Shown piece by piece: positions 8,979 to 18,093 of a stretch of DNA of 21,933 nucleotides (positions are counted from its first letter, which is position 1; each line of letters starts with the position of its first letter). The DNA comes from Paraglomus occultum. Lineage: Eukaryota; Glomeromycota; Glomeromycetes; Paraglomerales; Paraglomeraceae. A model generated the notes under the pieces. It searched no databases, was not told where the DNA came from, and was given only the letters and a program-made list of their open reading frames with translations. The DNA lies in assembly GCA_910592205.1 (NCBI GenBank), contig CAJVPJ010000556.1, positions 1 to 21,933 on the forward strand, given 5' to 3'. A program made the position numbers and the translations under genes.

Positions 8979-9070
8979 CCGGAACTTTTCTCTACCGGCC
9001 GGACTGATTCTTTTCGTTTCATGCGAAAAATTCTTTGTTTATACCGGAATCTCTTATAAACCGGTTCCGT
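8979..9070. promoter_or_regulatory. cluster of CCGG motifs, including a near-Leu3 site
   Basis: In this AT-rich flank upstream of BAT, CCGGAA occurs at 8979 and 9044, CCGGCCGG at 8995-9002, and CCGGTTCCGT at 9061-9070. The last matches the yeast Leu3 consensus CCGGNNCCGG at nine of ten positions. Leu3 controls branched-chain amino acid genes in Saccharomyces; whether this fungus has a Leu3 protein is unknown. Confidence 0.35.
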
Positions 9071-9221
9071 TATAAACAACAAAAACGCAAGCTTAGGTAA
9101 AAGGCTAAGTACAGAAGACGGATTTGAAGATTCTGAGCAACTTTGCTTTGGCCAAGAGATTAAATTACAAGAAAATGATGCGGTTTGGTTAATTTATTTT
9201 GTAACAACTTCCTTCTATTAA
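9060..9221 (+). CDS. coding-like open segment without ATG
   Basis: Fifty-three codons follow a TAA and end at TAA. The central part, GKRLSTEDGFEDSEQLCFGQ then EIKLQENDAVW, has an amino acid balance typical of real protein and unlike random AT-rich frames. No ATG starts it, and I see no clear acceptor. It may be a relic exon or chance; family not recognised. It overlaps the last CCGG motif of the BAT upstream region. Confidence 0.2.
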   Translation, partial: TGSVINNKNASLGKRLSTEDGFEDSEQLCFGQEIKLQENDAVWLIYFVTTSFY

Positions 9222-9790
9222 TTTCCTCTCAGTCTATTACTGTATTCTTATTTTAATGACAAACAAAGAATTCTCGTATTTTGTAATTTATCCATCGCTA
9301 CCAAAAAATGCTAAACACAAAACACCAATCTCTTTTAAATCATAAATTTGATCAACGTGAAGGATCATGACCTCTTTCTTTATATTCGGTCAAAATTATC
9401 GATATAATGTATGGAATAAATCGTAACAAGAGGACGTTAACAAATATAAACAATTGTTGTTTATGTATAAAGGTAAGGATTTGCCAGTCATTGTTCGTTC
9501 ATATCAAATTGTGTATAAATGCTGTTATACCGCGACTGTCATTCGACGCGTTAAATACGATGGATGATTGATTGCGTTAATTATATATTGACTATGTATT
9601 TCGTTTTTCATTTGAGACCATTATTGTCCATTACGAATATAGGATGTTAGGACAGAATTAAAAATAATCAAAATCTAACAAATTCCGATATCCCTTTTCA
9701 TTTTCGGTCCACATGTTAGCATATTTACGATAATAAAAAGTTGACCGTCTCTCTGTCAATTGGTTAATCCGTAACTAGCATGACTGATAT
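9222..9790. other. intergenic, no gene seen
   Basis: AT-rich, with frequent stops in all frames. No supported feature. Confidence 0.45.
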
Positions 9791-10114
9791 TTATACGTAT
9801 AATCGAATCTGCGGCTTTCTGTAAACTTCTGATACCATATTTTCCATTGAGGGGACGCATTCTATGCAAAAGCAACAATTAGCATGTAAAAACCCCACAT
9901 TCATCTTTCCAACCGTCCAGCTGGCTACCGAGTCCTTGCGCGAGGAGAAGTTGAGACTAGTACACAGATCTGCTGGCAGATACACATATTCAATAAGAAT
10001 ACGAATTTCATTGACGAACAGGGTTATGCATTCGATTCCTTGTCCATACATATAATGAATTCCGCTTGTGACAGAAGCGCAAGTAATCGATTGGGGATAA
10101 ACGTCTCCTATCAT
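9791..10114 (-). CDS. unsupported 107-codon ORF
   Basis: ATG to stop on the minus strand, 107 codons, downstream of TRAPPC5. The product is Cys/Ile/Val-rich with no recognised motif, and the overlapping plus-strand frame (9864-10055) is equally open. The segment has somewhat higher GC than its flanks. I list it because it is the longest unexplained frame here, but it could be chance or part of a 3' UTR. Confidence 0.15.
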   Translation of the reverse strand: MIGDVYPQSITCASVTSGIHYMYGQGIECITLFVNEIRILIEYVYLPADLCTSLNFSSRKDSVASWTVGKMNVGFLHANCCFCIECVPSMENMVSEVYRKPQIRLYV

Positions 10115-10333
10115 ATTCTTATGATAACTGTATTGTCATTTGTTATCCAATAAATATAACAGTAACATTTATATCAAAGCTTGCACAACAAGACTTTTTT
10201 TTTTCCAATAAATTATTGACGTCTAAGATCAAACGCAATCTGGCATAACCAGATTTCACAGTTGCTTTTGCATTATCACCCCGCGTTAAAACCTGTCCCA
10301 TTCCATTAGTAATCTCTATTCGGGTCAGTATAT

Positions 10334-11393
10334 CTATTTGAGCTGCTCTTCACGCAATAATACTTCCGCGTCCAGCTTTATTAATATTGTCGTGCGTAAA
10401 GGATATCCTTCTATTGGAAGCGTATGTGATGTGACACGGGCAGGCTGCAAAAGCGAATAGTCAATGGAGATTAATATTCAGAACAGGAAACGTGCCAACG
10501 ATAGACACATGAAATATTCTCTAGCAGTCGCATACAAACTGTGACCCGTCCAGGATGGCTTCCACAATTCCCGCCAAGAATGCTCCGCAATTCAAGGATG
10601 CCAAATCTTTCGGTACGGAAATAAATTTACTAATTATCGGTTCGTTATCTGAAATCATGTCTGGGTGAACCAAATGGACGATATTTTCAGTATGCAGAAA
10701 GAGGTTTAACTCGTCATCTTTTATGGAATCATATCTTACATTCATCATTATTTTCTGTACTCTTCTCAAGCGAATCAGCCTGTTTTCCAAACAGTGCCTT
10801 CCATACGGTCGTGTGAATAAAATATAGGATGTCCAATACGGTTATTTCTCGCCTGTTGTTCTTCTCCCGCCACGTAATCAGCTCCAAAAATCGTGTACCA
10901 ACACGATAGCCAAAATCATTCAATCTGATGATAAGAGTCGTTACGGATAGACGATGGATCAAATTGTTAATTTAAAACAGAAAGCAACGCGTAAAACTCA
11001 CACATTGACATAAACTTGCTAGAAATCGGCCTTTCACCCTCCAGTCAAGTGTCATGAATCGGACATACTTTCGTTCGAGATCTTGAATACCCTGAACACG
11101 CTTCTGTGTATACTGCAGCATTTCCGAAAATAAGAAAGCGAAGGCGCTCAGTCCGACCTAAACGTCAGAATATCTCATTAGTTGCTCGGCCCGGACGATC
11201 GACGCATTTACTTTTTCTCTGCCAAATTCTTCTATCAGTTTGTTCACGTTTCTTTCATTTTCGTTTTTGCGGATAGCCATTTTACCTCGGCTGATCTACT
11301 CTTGTTTAGATTCCTTTCTACAATCGATGTTCGCCTAGCATATCGTGTATCATGTAGGGAGGAAGTCATTGAGAGTCTTGTATTCTGAGACAT
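10334..11393 (-). CDS. TRS31: TRAPP complex subunit 5 (TRAPPC5/Trs31)
   Basis: Minus-strand exons 11393-11286, 11157-11069, 10924-10740, 10660-10536 and 10444-10334; 205 residues (human TRAPPC5 188). It is a core subunit of the TRAPP complexes, which act as exchange factors and tethers for Rab1/Ypt1 at the Golgi; it belongs to the Bet3-like fold. Family matches: [56 protein letters not shown] followed by [48 protein letters not shown], and [10 protein letters not shown] near the C-terminus. The N-terminal 36 residues are basic and Ser-rich, and longer than the human N-terminus. All introns are GT-AG and all junctions keep the frame. The start is the only ATG that opens exon 1. Confidence 0.95.
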
Positions 11394-11663
11394 TGTGAAC
11401 GGAGAGGATATAACAAGGGTTGGTTGTGTAATGTCTACCTTGCCCTATTACATTACAGATCACATGCCGATCTCACAAACAAACAAAAATTATTTTATGC
11501 AAACCCACAATACGCGTCAACTGAATGTAGTTTTGACAGAAACCAAAAGTCAGTTTCACACGCTTTACCACACCCTCTAAGCAAATTGCTTTGATAACAA
11601 CTTTGTTATCTGTTCGTTTACACGAATTCACTCAATATTTAGGTTTATGTAGTTTTTATTTAG
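11394..11663. promoter_or_regulatory. upstream region of TRAPPC5, possibly divergent
   Basis: 270 bp between the TRAPPC5 start and an unknown plus-strand exon. No named motif is clear. The plus-strand frame at 11395-11580 is open but I could not splice it to the following exon in frame. Confidence 0.3.
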
Positions 11664-12138
11664 CACAGCGAATCTTTTTATATTCTTGTCTGCACCAATA
11701 ATATTTCACAAAAAGCTACATAAGTCTCACTTATTTGGTCTCAACGCCCTTCCTGTTCATATTTATAAAGGGTGGTTTGTTGAGGGCCTCAAAAAAGATG
11801 ACTTTGCGGGTGTAGCCGAGACAAGCTCAAGCTATGGAAAGGGAAAACCTGACGATTCTATCGTATTGCAGAGTTCGATTGAAAAAGATGAAACGGTATT
11901 AAAATTCACAAGTATATTTACCCGTAAAATCATCCGCATATTAGTATCGAAAGGCATCTCCACGTTTAATGTAATCATAAAGGCTTTCTCGGATTGGTCG
12001 TTTTCGGAAAAGTCTGTCAGCTTTATGTATATCCCGTTTTTTCATGCGAAAAATCTCAAGAATCTTATGAGTGAACTGGAACTTCATATAAAGACTACTC
12101 CACTCGAAATCTATTTATTCCTACTGCTGTCTAGCTAG
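11664..12138 (+). CDS. protein-like exon lacking ATG, unknown family
   Basis: After an acceptor-like TTTTTATTTAG, a frame stays open for about 157 codons to a TAG at 12136-12138. The product looks genuine: SAPIIFHKKLHKSHLFGLNA, LPVHIYKGWFVEGLKKDDF, then KFTSIFTRKIIRILVSKGIS and FMYIPFFHAKNLKNLMSELE, with alternating beta-like hydrophobic runs. It has no in-frame ATG near its beginning, and an in-frame TAG lies just upstream, so it must be a last exon of a spliced gene or a truncated copy. No compatible first exon was found in the 270 bp before the divergent TRAPPC5 gene. I do not recognise the family. Confidence 0.45.
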
Positions 12139-12800
12139 TGGAGTCTCGCTCTATGAAGATGATTTCAAAATCATACCGAAAAAGAACTCGTTATCGTTAG
12201 ATGAACTGTAGCAACGTAAATCTAAGACTTGTCTATTTTCATCCTTTTTCGACGTAACAATTTACGGTAGCGACTACGTTATTCTCGCTCATTCGCTACG
12301 TATTATGACTATAAACGCAACGATAGATCGCAGAGATATTTTACGCATTGTTTACTTGTGTCGTATATGCTATTTCGGAAAAGGCTAGTCGAATTTTGCC
12401 ACATTTGTGGCATAATTAATAATAGACACGTTAGCTGAACGTTGAATCCCGACGTGTTAATATCGGTTTCCTTGGCCCCGGATGACATAAGCAACGTAGT
12501 TTGTATCTATTACGCTACAGTCAAGCATTAATATCGCCCACACTACCAGCATTTGGTTGTTTAACATCTATACTGCCATAATTTAAAAAAGCCGGCGTAT
12601 GGCGAAGCTAAAACGCAAACAATACGTCATGCGAGCGAGACCTTAAACGCAATCAACACGTCACGCTCGAAACTATTATAGTTTAATTCAAAATGATTGT
12701 CGCTCGTGCACGCAGTCGGCGAGGAATCTTGGAAAACAATAAAAATGCAAGATTTTGTCTCAACTCGACATTTTATTTTATTTTATTATATCTGGGTATC
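12139..12800. other. intergenic region upstream of the TUDOR-domain gene
   Basis: No gene seen. It holds a 16-bp inverted repeat (ATGATTT-CA-AAATCAT, 12159-12174) 20 bp past the preceding stop, possibly a 3'-end hairpin, and a degenerate direct repeat at 12611-12670 (listed separately). Confidence 0.45.
12611..12670. repeat. degenerate direct repeat, two copies
   Basis: AAACGCAAACAATACGTCAT at 12611 and AAACGCAATCAACACGTCAC at 12645, each followed by GCGAGC/GCTCGA-like bases. The offset is 34 bp. It lies about 130-190 bp upstream of the TUDOR-domain start and could be duplicated factor sites. Confidence 0.5.
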
Positions 12801-13368
12801 ATGTCGAAGGAAACGAGAGTATGTTCCGTGTTTTGCGGGTAGCATGTTCTGCGCATAACGATAAATGTATAACTTTTCTTTGTCCTAAATTCAGACACTG
12901 GAGGAAAAAGACATTCAACCGGGTGACTATGTCGGCACTAACTTTAGAGGTGGTACACGACAGGGCTATGTTGAGCGAATAGCAACTACAAAAGAAGAAG
13001 ATCAGAAACCAAAGGTTGTTAGGCCACCCAAAGTAATCTTTAAAGACCAGCATGGACATGTAGTGAGTAAACAGGAGAGACGATGTTTGAATATCTTTAT
13101 CGCGCGTATACCGTATTGATGGAAATGACTTGTTTTCGATTAGGTAGCACATAACCCCAGTACATTATGGAAGGATGAAACTAAAAGTGAGCGAGAGAGC
13201 AGTGGTATTAAAGCAGAACAAGAGAATTACTTTAAAGACGAAGACTATAATGAAGAAGAAGACGAAGATTATAAACCACCGCCAGAAGGCGAAGAGGAGG
13301 ATGAAGACGAGGAAATTAAACCAGAGGAAATCGAGGAAATGAAACAAGAGCTTAATATTAACATGTAA
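12801..13368 (+). CDS. Hva1/TUDOR (DUF2945) domain protein with acidic tail
   Basis: Exons 12801-12818, 12895-13062 and 13144-13368, phase 0 throughout, donors GTATGT and GTGAGT; 136 residues. Residues about 8-72 form the small beta domain known as hypervirulence-associated TUDOR (DUF2945): DIQPGDYVGTNFRGGTRQGY, VERIATTK, VIFKDQHGHVVAHNPSTL. The family is common in fungi and bacteria; its biochemical role is not established, and the name comes from fungal mutants, not from toxin activity. The C-terminal half is strongly acidic (DEDYNEEEDEDYKPPPEGEE then a Glu-rich run), suggesting binding to a basic partner such as histones or RNA-binding proteins; this is inference. The first exon codes only six residues (MSKETR). 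Confidence 0.8.
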
Positions 13369-13762
13369 TCAATCGTAACGAAAAGTAATCCGTCTCGATA
13401 TAGCGACTCGTCAATGTTCATTCGGGTCTCAATAAGATGTCATATACCTGAACGTCTGTTCGTTAGATTTAATATTTAGAGAATTTAAAAGTTTTGATTG
13501 TTGTGAAACGCGCAAGCATTCATAAACATGCCGGTTGTGTAATATTATCTTTTCATCGTTAATTTGCTTACCCACGAGTTTGACACGGCAAGATCGTTAC
13601 CTATTTTAATTTGCTCGCTTTGGATGTTAGTAACGGGTGACGTAGTCAAAAGATTAAGATATTCAAACAACTTTCCAAATCAACGTCGTACAAATAATAC
13701 TATATAATAATAATAAAAAAACCGTAAAAGAAAAATCTCGGTTCTCAAATAAAAATATCCAA
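13369..13762. other. intergenic, no gene seen
   Basis: Holds the 3' end of the TUDOR-domain gene and the promoter of the mitoribosomal protein gene, with an AT-rich (TAA)n stretch around 13707. Nothing else supported. Confidence 0.5.
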
Positions 13763-14403
13763 ATGATTCCCGTAACAAGACGCGTGCTACAAACGAATCA
13801 GTCTGTGCGCTACTTTTCACAGAGTACAGCCCAAACTCTTGCCCAACAGAAAATTAAACTTCCTCAGATTCGAGATCAGCAACTTCTGAACGCTGCAATA
13901 ACATATGACATTGATGGAAAGCAAAAAGAAAGACAACAGAACAAGCTCAATTTCGGTCGTTTGGCGTTTTTGGGCGATAGTTTAGTCGACTACAATGGTA
14001 TCTGCCCAACATTATTATTCCGTTTTACCGTGAATCTCTCTACGAGTCATTCATTGCCTTTCTTCATTTTGTGTAAGTTTGCCGCCACCTCTTTACCAAA
14101 TACCCATCGTTTTCGGCGGGTGAATTATCAAACTTGCGCGCGTTGCTCGTGAATCGTCGTCAATTGGCGCGGTTTGCGCATGACACCGGCCTAGATACTC
14201 TTATAACCTGTAACAGAGTCACTGAAAAGGACAATCCAAACGTTCTCGGTGAAGCATTGGAGGCTTATATTGGTGCACTTTATCTCGACTATGGCGAAGA
14301 AGGTGAGCGTCAGGTGAGGGAGTTTGTCATCTGTCTGATAGATTCCAAGATGACAAATATCAGAGAATCGTGGGAAGTGTTGTCCAATATGAATATCAAA
14401 TGA
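13763..14403 (+). CDS. RNase III-fold mitochondrial ribosomal protein (mL57-like)
   Basis: Exons 13763-13997 and 14078-14403 (donor GTATCT, acceptor GTGTAAG, phase 1); 186 residues. The N-terminus (MIPVTRRVLQTNQSVRYF) is basic and without acids, a likely mitochondrial presequence. An RNase III fold follows: FGRLAFLGDSLVDY (65-77), HLFTKYPSFSAGELSNLR, LLVNRRQLARFAHDTGLD, and VLGEALEAYIGALYLDYGEE (134-153). The size and single domain without dsRBD fit mL57 (yeast Mrpl15), a structural mitoribosomal protein; mL44, the other RNase III-fold member, is longer and has a dsRBD. The usual catalytic Glu before LGD is Ala (RLAFLGD), and the second Asp site reads LGEALEA, consistent with a non-catalytic role. 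A good donor (CAG|GTGAGG) inside exon 2 at 14313 offers an alternative end, but the following codons look coding. Confidence 0.7.
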
Positions 14404-14476
14404 TTCTTAGTAAGCGGTCTACGAAGGAGACTGGGTTGACCAACAATTCTTCTTTACGTATTATTTGTTTAACCGA

Positions 14477-15413
14477 ATGTATAGCTTTACCCAGACAGCC
14501 GTCACGACGGACACGGTAAGCGTACGAGAATTTATGTTGTAGATGAAAATTTGCTGTTCGTGGTTTATGTCATGACATATCACGTATATTCTGGTTATAG
14601 AGACCCGTTCTAGTGACTTTGTCAAACACTGTGAGATCATATCAGGAAAAATTGTCCACGCTGTTAGAAGTAACATCAGACCGAATGGCAAAGTTTACAC
14701 AGATGACTCAGATACCTATAGCAAACTTTAGGCCAATGTCTACAACAGTCGTAAAGGAGGAAGCGGTTACAGGACAGGTGGCAACGCCTGCAACGACTAC
14801 TGTGAGTTATTGGATTAGATCTGATTTTAATTGACCCGCTCGTGATTGGTAAAGTTAACTTTTGTGAGATCTTAATAAGATAACACAACCGAGTACGCCA
14901 ATACAACCAAATAGCAAAGTCAAGAAACTAACCAAGAAGCAAGCTAGAAAGCAAGCCAAAAAGCTACTTCATGAACAGAGGATGCTAGCAAGGGCTCAGG
15001 CATCGTTGAAATTACATCAACAACAACAAGTGCAGCAAGACCAGGTGCAAAAAAACCAAGTGCAGCAAGACCAGGTGCAAAAAAACCAAGTGCAGCAAGA
15101 CCAGGTGCAAAAAAACCAAGTGCAACAATCACAACAGCAAAAACGAACACAGCAACAGCAATCAAAACGACTACAATTACCAGAACAGCCACCCCCATCG
15201 TTATCACCACCATCACCACCACCGGTACAAGCCCAGCAGCAACAGCAACCGCGACAACCGTCGTCATCGTCCCCGCCACCGCCACCACAGAAACGTTTTG
15301 GAGGCGGGGGTTGGTTTACCAGACTGTAAGTGCAAATGTATCATCAGTCTACAATTAATAATAATCGTCAATACTAATTGCATTGTTGGTATTTCTACAG
15401 GTTTGGGAACTAG
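14477..15413 (+). CDS. Gln/Pro-rich protein with 10-residue tandem repeats, unknown
   Basis: Exons 14477-14515, 14601-14801, 14880-15325 and 15401-15413; donors GTAAGC, GTGAGT, GTAAGT; the last intron has a perfect TACTAAT branch site; 232 residues. Layout: N-terminal helical SNTVRSYQEKLSTLLEVTSD; a Thr/Val/Pro linker; a basic helix (about 93-114, KKLTKKQARKQAKKLLHEQR); three exact copies of QVQQDQVQKN (130-159); poly-Gln and poly-Pro segments; and a terminal RFGGGGWFTRLFGN. The end is uncertain: a later AG (15413) would give ...GSVLYKKYTKPTT instead, ending at 15456. No family recognised. The ATG is 73 bp after the stop of the mitoribosomal gene, so promoter space is minimal. Confidence 0.65.
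15027..15116 (+). repeat. 30-bp tandem repeat, three exact copies
   Basis: Three identical 30-bp units at 15027, 15057 and 15087 plus the start of a fourth (to about 15128). The unit encodes QVQQDQVQKN, and its length of 30 keeps the frame, so copy number can change without breaking the protein. Identity at the DNA level points to recent expansion. Confidence 0.95.
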
Positions 15414-15455
15414 TGGCAGCGTCTTGTATAAAAAGTACACCAAGCCTACTACTTA

Positions 15456-15461
15456 AATAAA
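15456..15461 (+). terminator. AATAAA poly(A) signal
   Basis: AATAAA 43 bp past the proposed stop (15413) of the Gln/Pro-rich gene. It fits either of the two proposed 3' exon readings. Confidence 0.45.
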
Positions 15462-16472
15462 TCGTTGATGGGAATAATTCTAGAAGACAAATACTTGTTT
15501 ATTACTCTCTTTTAATGGCATCCAAAGTTATTGCTATAATTTATATTAAACATGTTAGAATGGCTTGTTCAACTGTTAACAGTCTGCCAAGCTTTTCGGC
15601 AAAATATTTTTTTTATTAATTAATGAATCACCTGCGTATCGCCATAGTTACACCTTGCAGCAATCAAACGTTAGACAGTTTTCATGGTTGGCAAGCATGT
15701 AATTAGAATGCCCAAAAGTCAATCGCGAGCCATTTCGATTGGAAATGTTGTATTCAAGAAGTTTTGACAGTTTCACATTGGTTTGTTATATTCCCGGAAT
15801 GCACAATCGTATCAGATTTGCACGTCGCGATTCACAGGTATTTCATGTTTTCCAAACCAGGACTAGCAAGGGAACGTCCGCTGTTGGAGGACTTGCGTTG
15901 TTCTAACTCACGTAGTTTTTGTTTCGGGTAACATTTCATCAGTTTCGCGTAATTACGTGACGGTTAAAGTATCCAGGACTGATTAGTCTTCGTTTTTAAT
16001 AGAATTGGCATATACATTTCTTTAAAAATTTATTGGGATAGAATCCTTTAATTTTGTAAAGATTTCAGGTAAACTTTTTATGTGTAAAATTTGAGGCGTT
16101 TAAATTACACACGAAGGTAATTGTACTCTTAAATCGATGTTTTAGCAAACATGGTAGTGGGTTATATAGGAATGCTTTTCGCGAGTCCATTAGTACGCGT
16201 AATAATGGATGGCCAAAATAAAAGTTAAATTTTAGAAGTTGATTATACGAGTTTCTATTCTTATATATCATACGTTAAGAGGAGATCATTGAACAGGTAC
16301 CAAGACGAGAAGATGGAATGTTTAGTCAATTAATATCAAATATATTAATTCACGGTCTCAAAAGTTCTAAAATTCAAAAAGTTTTAATAAAATCGGATGA
16401 CTCAAAAATTCTAATTACGAGCCTTGTGTCCCTTGAGTGCTCTTACCAGTAGGCTCTATTCTCATTGTGAAA
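15462..16472. other. long intergenic region, no gene seen
   Basis: AT-rich with stops in all frames. A 68-codon minus-strand frame at 16065-16271 has no protein-like character. Confidence 0.5.
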
Positions 16473-16580
16473 ATGGCTAATTCTCCTCTTAAACTTACAG
16501 ACAACATCAATGACATCCTTGTCACCGGTTTTCTTCGCGAGGCGGCTGCGTCCCCTCACCGTGACAATAGGGCTCTGTAG
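16473..16580 (+). CDS. 35-codon GC-richer ORF, possible relic
   Basis: ATG to TAG. The peptide MANSPLKLTDNINDILVTGF continues LREAAASPHRDNRAL. Its GC content stands out from its flanks, as coding DNA does here. After the stop another frame (MLSDEATDLANFITLF) opens at about 16587, so this may be a broken fragment of a larger gene or mobile element. Family not recognised. Confidence 0.25.
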   Translation: MANSPLKLTDNINDILVTGFLREAAASPHRDNRAL

Positions 16581-17075
16581 TGTCGATGCTTAGTGATGAG
16601 GCCACCGACTTAGCCAACTTTATTACTTTATTCTAATCTCTATTCTCTAATATCTCACTTAATTTTTAATTATCTATCTTAGAGAATAATCCTTTTTCTA
16701 GGCGAATGATTTTTACTATTGCTAGACGAATGATTATGTTGACTCTTATGATCCGTGTTTCGTAATACACTTGTCGCAGACTTACAATGGGTTCACATCT
16801 CGAATATAATTGAGGCAAAGGATATATTCTCCATCGGACTTTCTATACTATTCGTAATATCTGAGATCTGAGGTCCAAGAATTAGCGTGAGAATGAGTAG
16901 AGATTGAGATATAAATCTATCCCTTTCCTCCTCCTCCTCCTCCTCCTCCTCGTCCTCCTCCTCGCCTCTCGTCTTCAAAAAGATAATGCTCTTCTGTTAG
17001 TGAGGTGCCTTTGAGATTCGTACAAACGATGACGTTTTCACTAAATTTATTTTTTATTTATTCGCCACAGATAAC
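16581..17075. other. intergenic with simple repeats
   Basis: Holds two near-copies of CTAG(G/A)CGAATGATT at 16698 and 16722 and the CTC microsatellite near 16930. No gene seen. Confidence 0.45.
16927..16965. repeat. CTC/GAG trinucleotide microsatellite
   Basis: An almost perfect (CTC)n tract with one G substitution. It produces a Glu-rich frame on the minus strand that I do not consider a gene. Confidence 0.85.
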
Positions 17076-17132
17076 TCGGTCATTCGGTCATTATGTAATC
17101 GAGACGTTGCGTTGAAGGAAGAGTCGTGTCAA
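17076..17132. repeat. direct repeat copy 1
   Basis: Shares with 17473-17546 the blocks TCGGTCATTCGGT(C/T)ATTA, GTAATC, TTGAAGG(G)AA and GAGTCGTGTCAA in the same order, with small insertions in copy 2. Confidence 0.7.
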
Positions 17133-17288
17133 GGATATCTACGGTCATAAAGGTGTTTAGCTTTGCATTTCCCAGATTCATTCAATGACGTTATACTAAA
17201 ACTATTATTCATAGAAATTACATAATCGTGTTTTAACCGACGTGCATTGCGTGCATTACTGAGCTCTAACATTTTATACGTTATATAG

Positions 17289-17472
17289 GTGAAGCACCAA
17301 CACACTATTCACCAGAAGCCAATTCTTCTCTTTCTCGACCGACAGTCGTCCCCCCTCGTCGTCTCATGCAGCAGGATCTGTCCCTACGCCGGAATCTCCT
17401 GCTCCATTCTCCAATCGCTTCACCCACTATCACTATCTCTCAACATCGACATTACTGGTGCGAACAACGTGT
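17289..17472 (+). other. GC-richer open segment between direct repeats
   Basis: Between two direct repeats the base composition shifts clearly toward C and G. Two plus-strand frames are open. One, starting after TATATAG, reads GEAPTHYSPEANSSLSRPTV then VPPRRLMQQDLSLRRNLLLH; it looks more like a Pro/Ser-rich protein segment than the ATG-less alternative frame. It could be an exon, a captured gene fragment or a small mobile element body. No family recognised. Confidence 0.3.
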
Positions 17473-17546
17473 TCGGTCATTCGGTTATTAATATTAAGTA
17501 ATCTTGAAGACATTGAAGGGAATGAAGTAACAAGGAGTCGTGTCAA
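17473..17546. repeat. direct repeat copy 2
   Basis: Second copy of the repeat at 17076-17132, about 400 bp downstream, carrying two short insertions. The final block GGAGTCGTGTCAA is preserved. Confidence 0.7.
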
Positions 17547-18093
17547 TGTATTCATATTGTCTATAATATCAATTGACTACAATATTTCTTGACCATGAGG
17601 CATATAATACGTCGATGCAATATAACTTCCAGACATTATGTAAGTAGCGATAATTCTATTTCGAACGTTCAAGCTCCACGTTTGATTGTAACTTATGAAA
17701 GACAATAGTGACTTAAACATACAATAATATGATTTTTTAATTTGTAGTTCAGACGTTCAGATATATTTGATCTGTAAGTAATGCATCTCTCTTGTAATCG
17801 ATTTATAGTCGACAGCAGTAACTTATGTTTAGAAAATTAAAGCTCTTCTTACGTATTTGTAACAAGTGCATCAGTTCGGCAATTACTACCGTTAAGGCAA
17901 AACAGAACATGTCGTCTAATACTAAGTAATTCATCGCTCCTATAATCGATTTACGGAAGACTTATACTTGTAATGATAATAAACAATATGATCTTTGATC
18001 TTACTAATGACTATTTATTTTTCGCTCAAGAAACCTTGAATAACTAAGAAGGCATACAAGACGTTATGCGAATCCAAAATATATAAATAAACC
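17547..18093. other. intergenic upstream of the Helitron relic
   Basis: AT-rich, no gene seen. No Helitron 5' end (TC at an A/T insertion site) could be recognised without a family alignment. Confidence 0.4.

Noticed and set aside
11395-11580. 61-codon plus-strand open frame as first exon of the 11664-12138 gene
   Set aside because: I could find no donor that joins it in frame to the acceptor at 11662-11663.
13165-13347. Phe-rich minus-strand open frame
   Set aside because: Antisense of the acidic GAA/GAG-rich tail of the TUDOR-domain gene.
15027-15116. CRISPR-like regular 30-bp repeats
   Set aside because: The units are directly tandem without spacers, lie inside a coding exon and the genome is eukaryotic.
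14944-15288. 114-codon Val/Ala-rich open frame on the minus strand
   Set aside because: It is the antisense of the Gln/Pro-rich repeat exon; the low-complexity repeat leaves the opposite frame open.
16793-16978. Glu-rich minus-strand open frame
   Set aside because: Generated by the CTC microsatellite; the remainder has no protein-like pattern.
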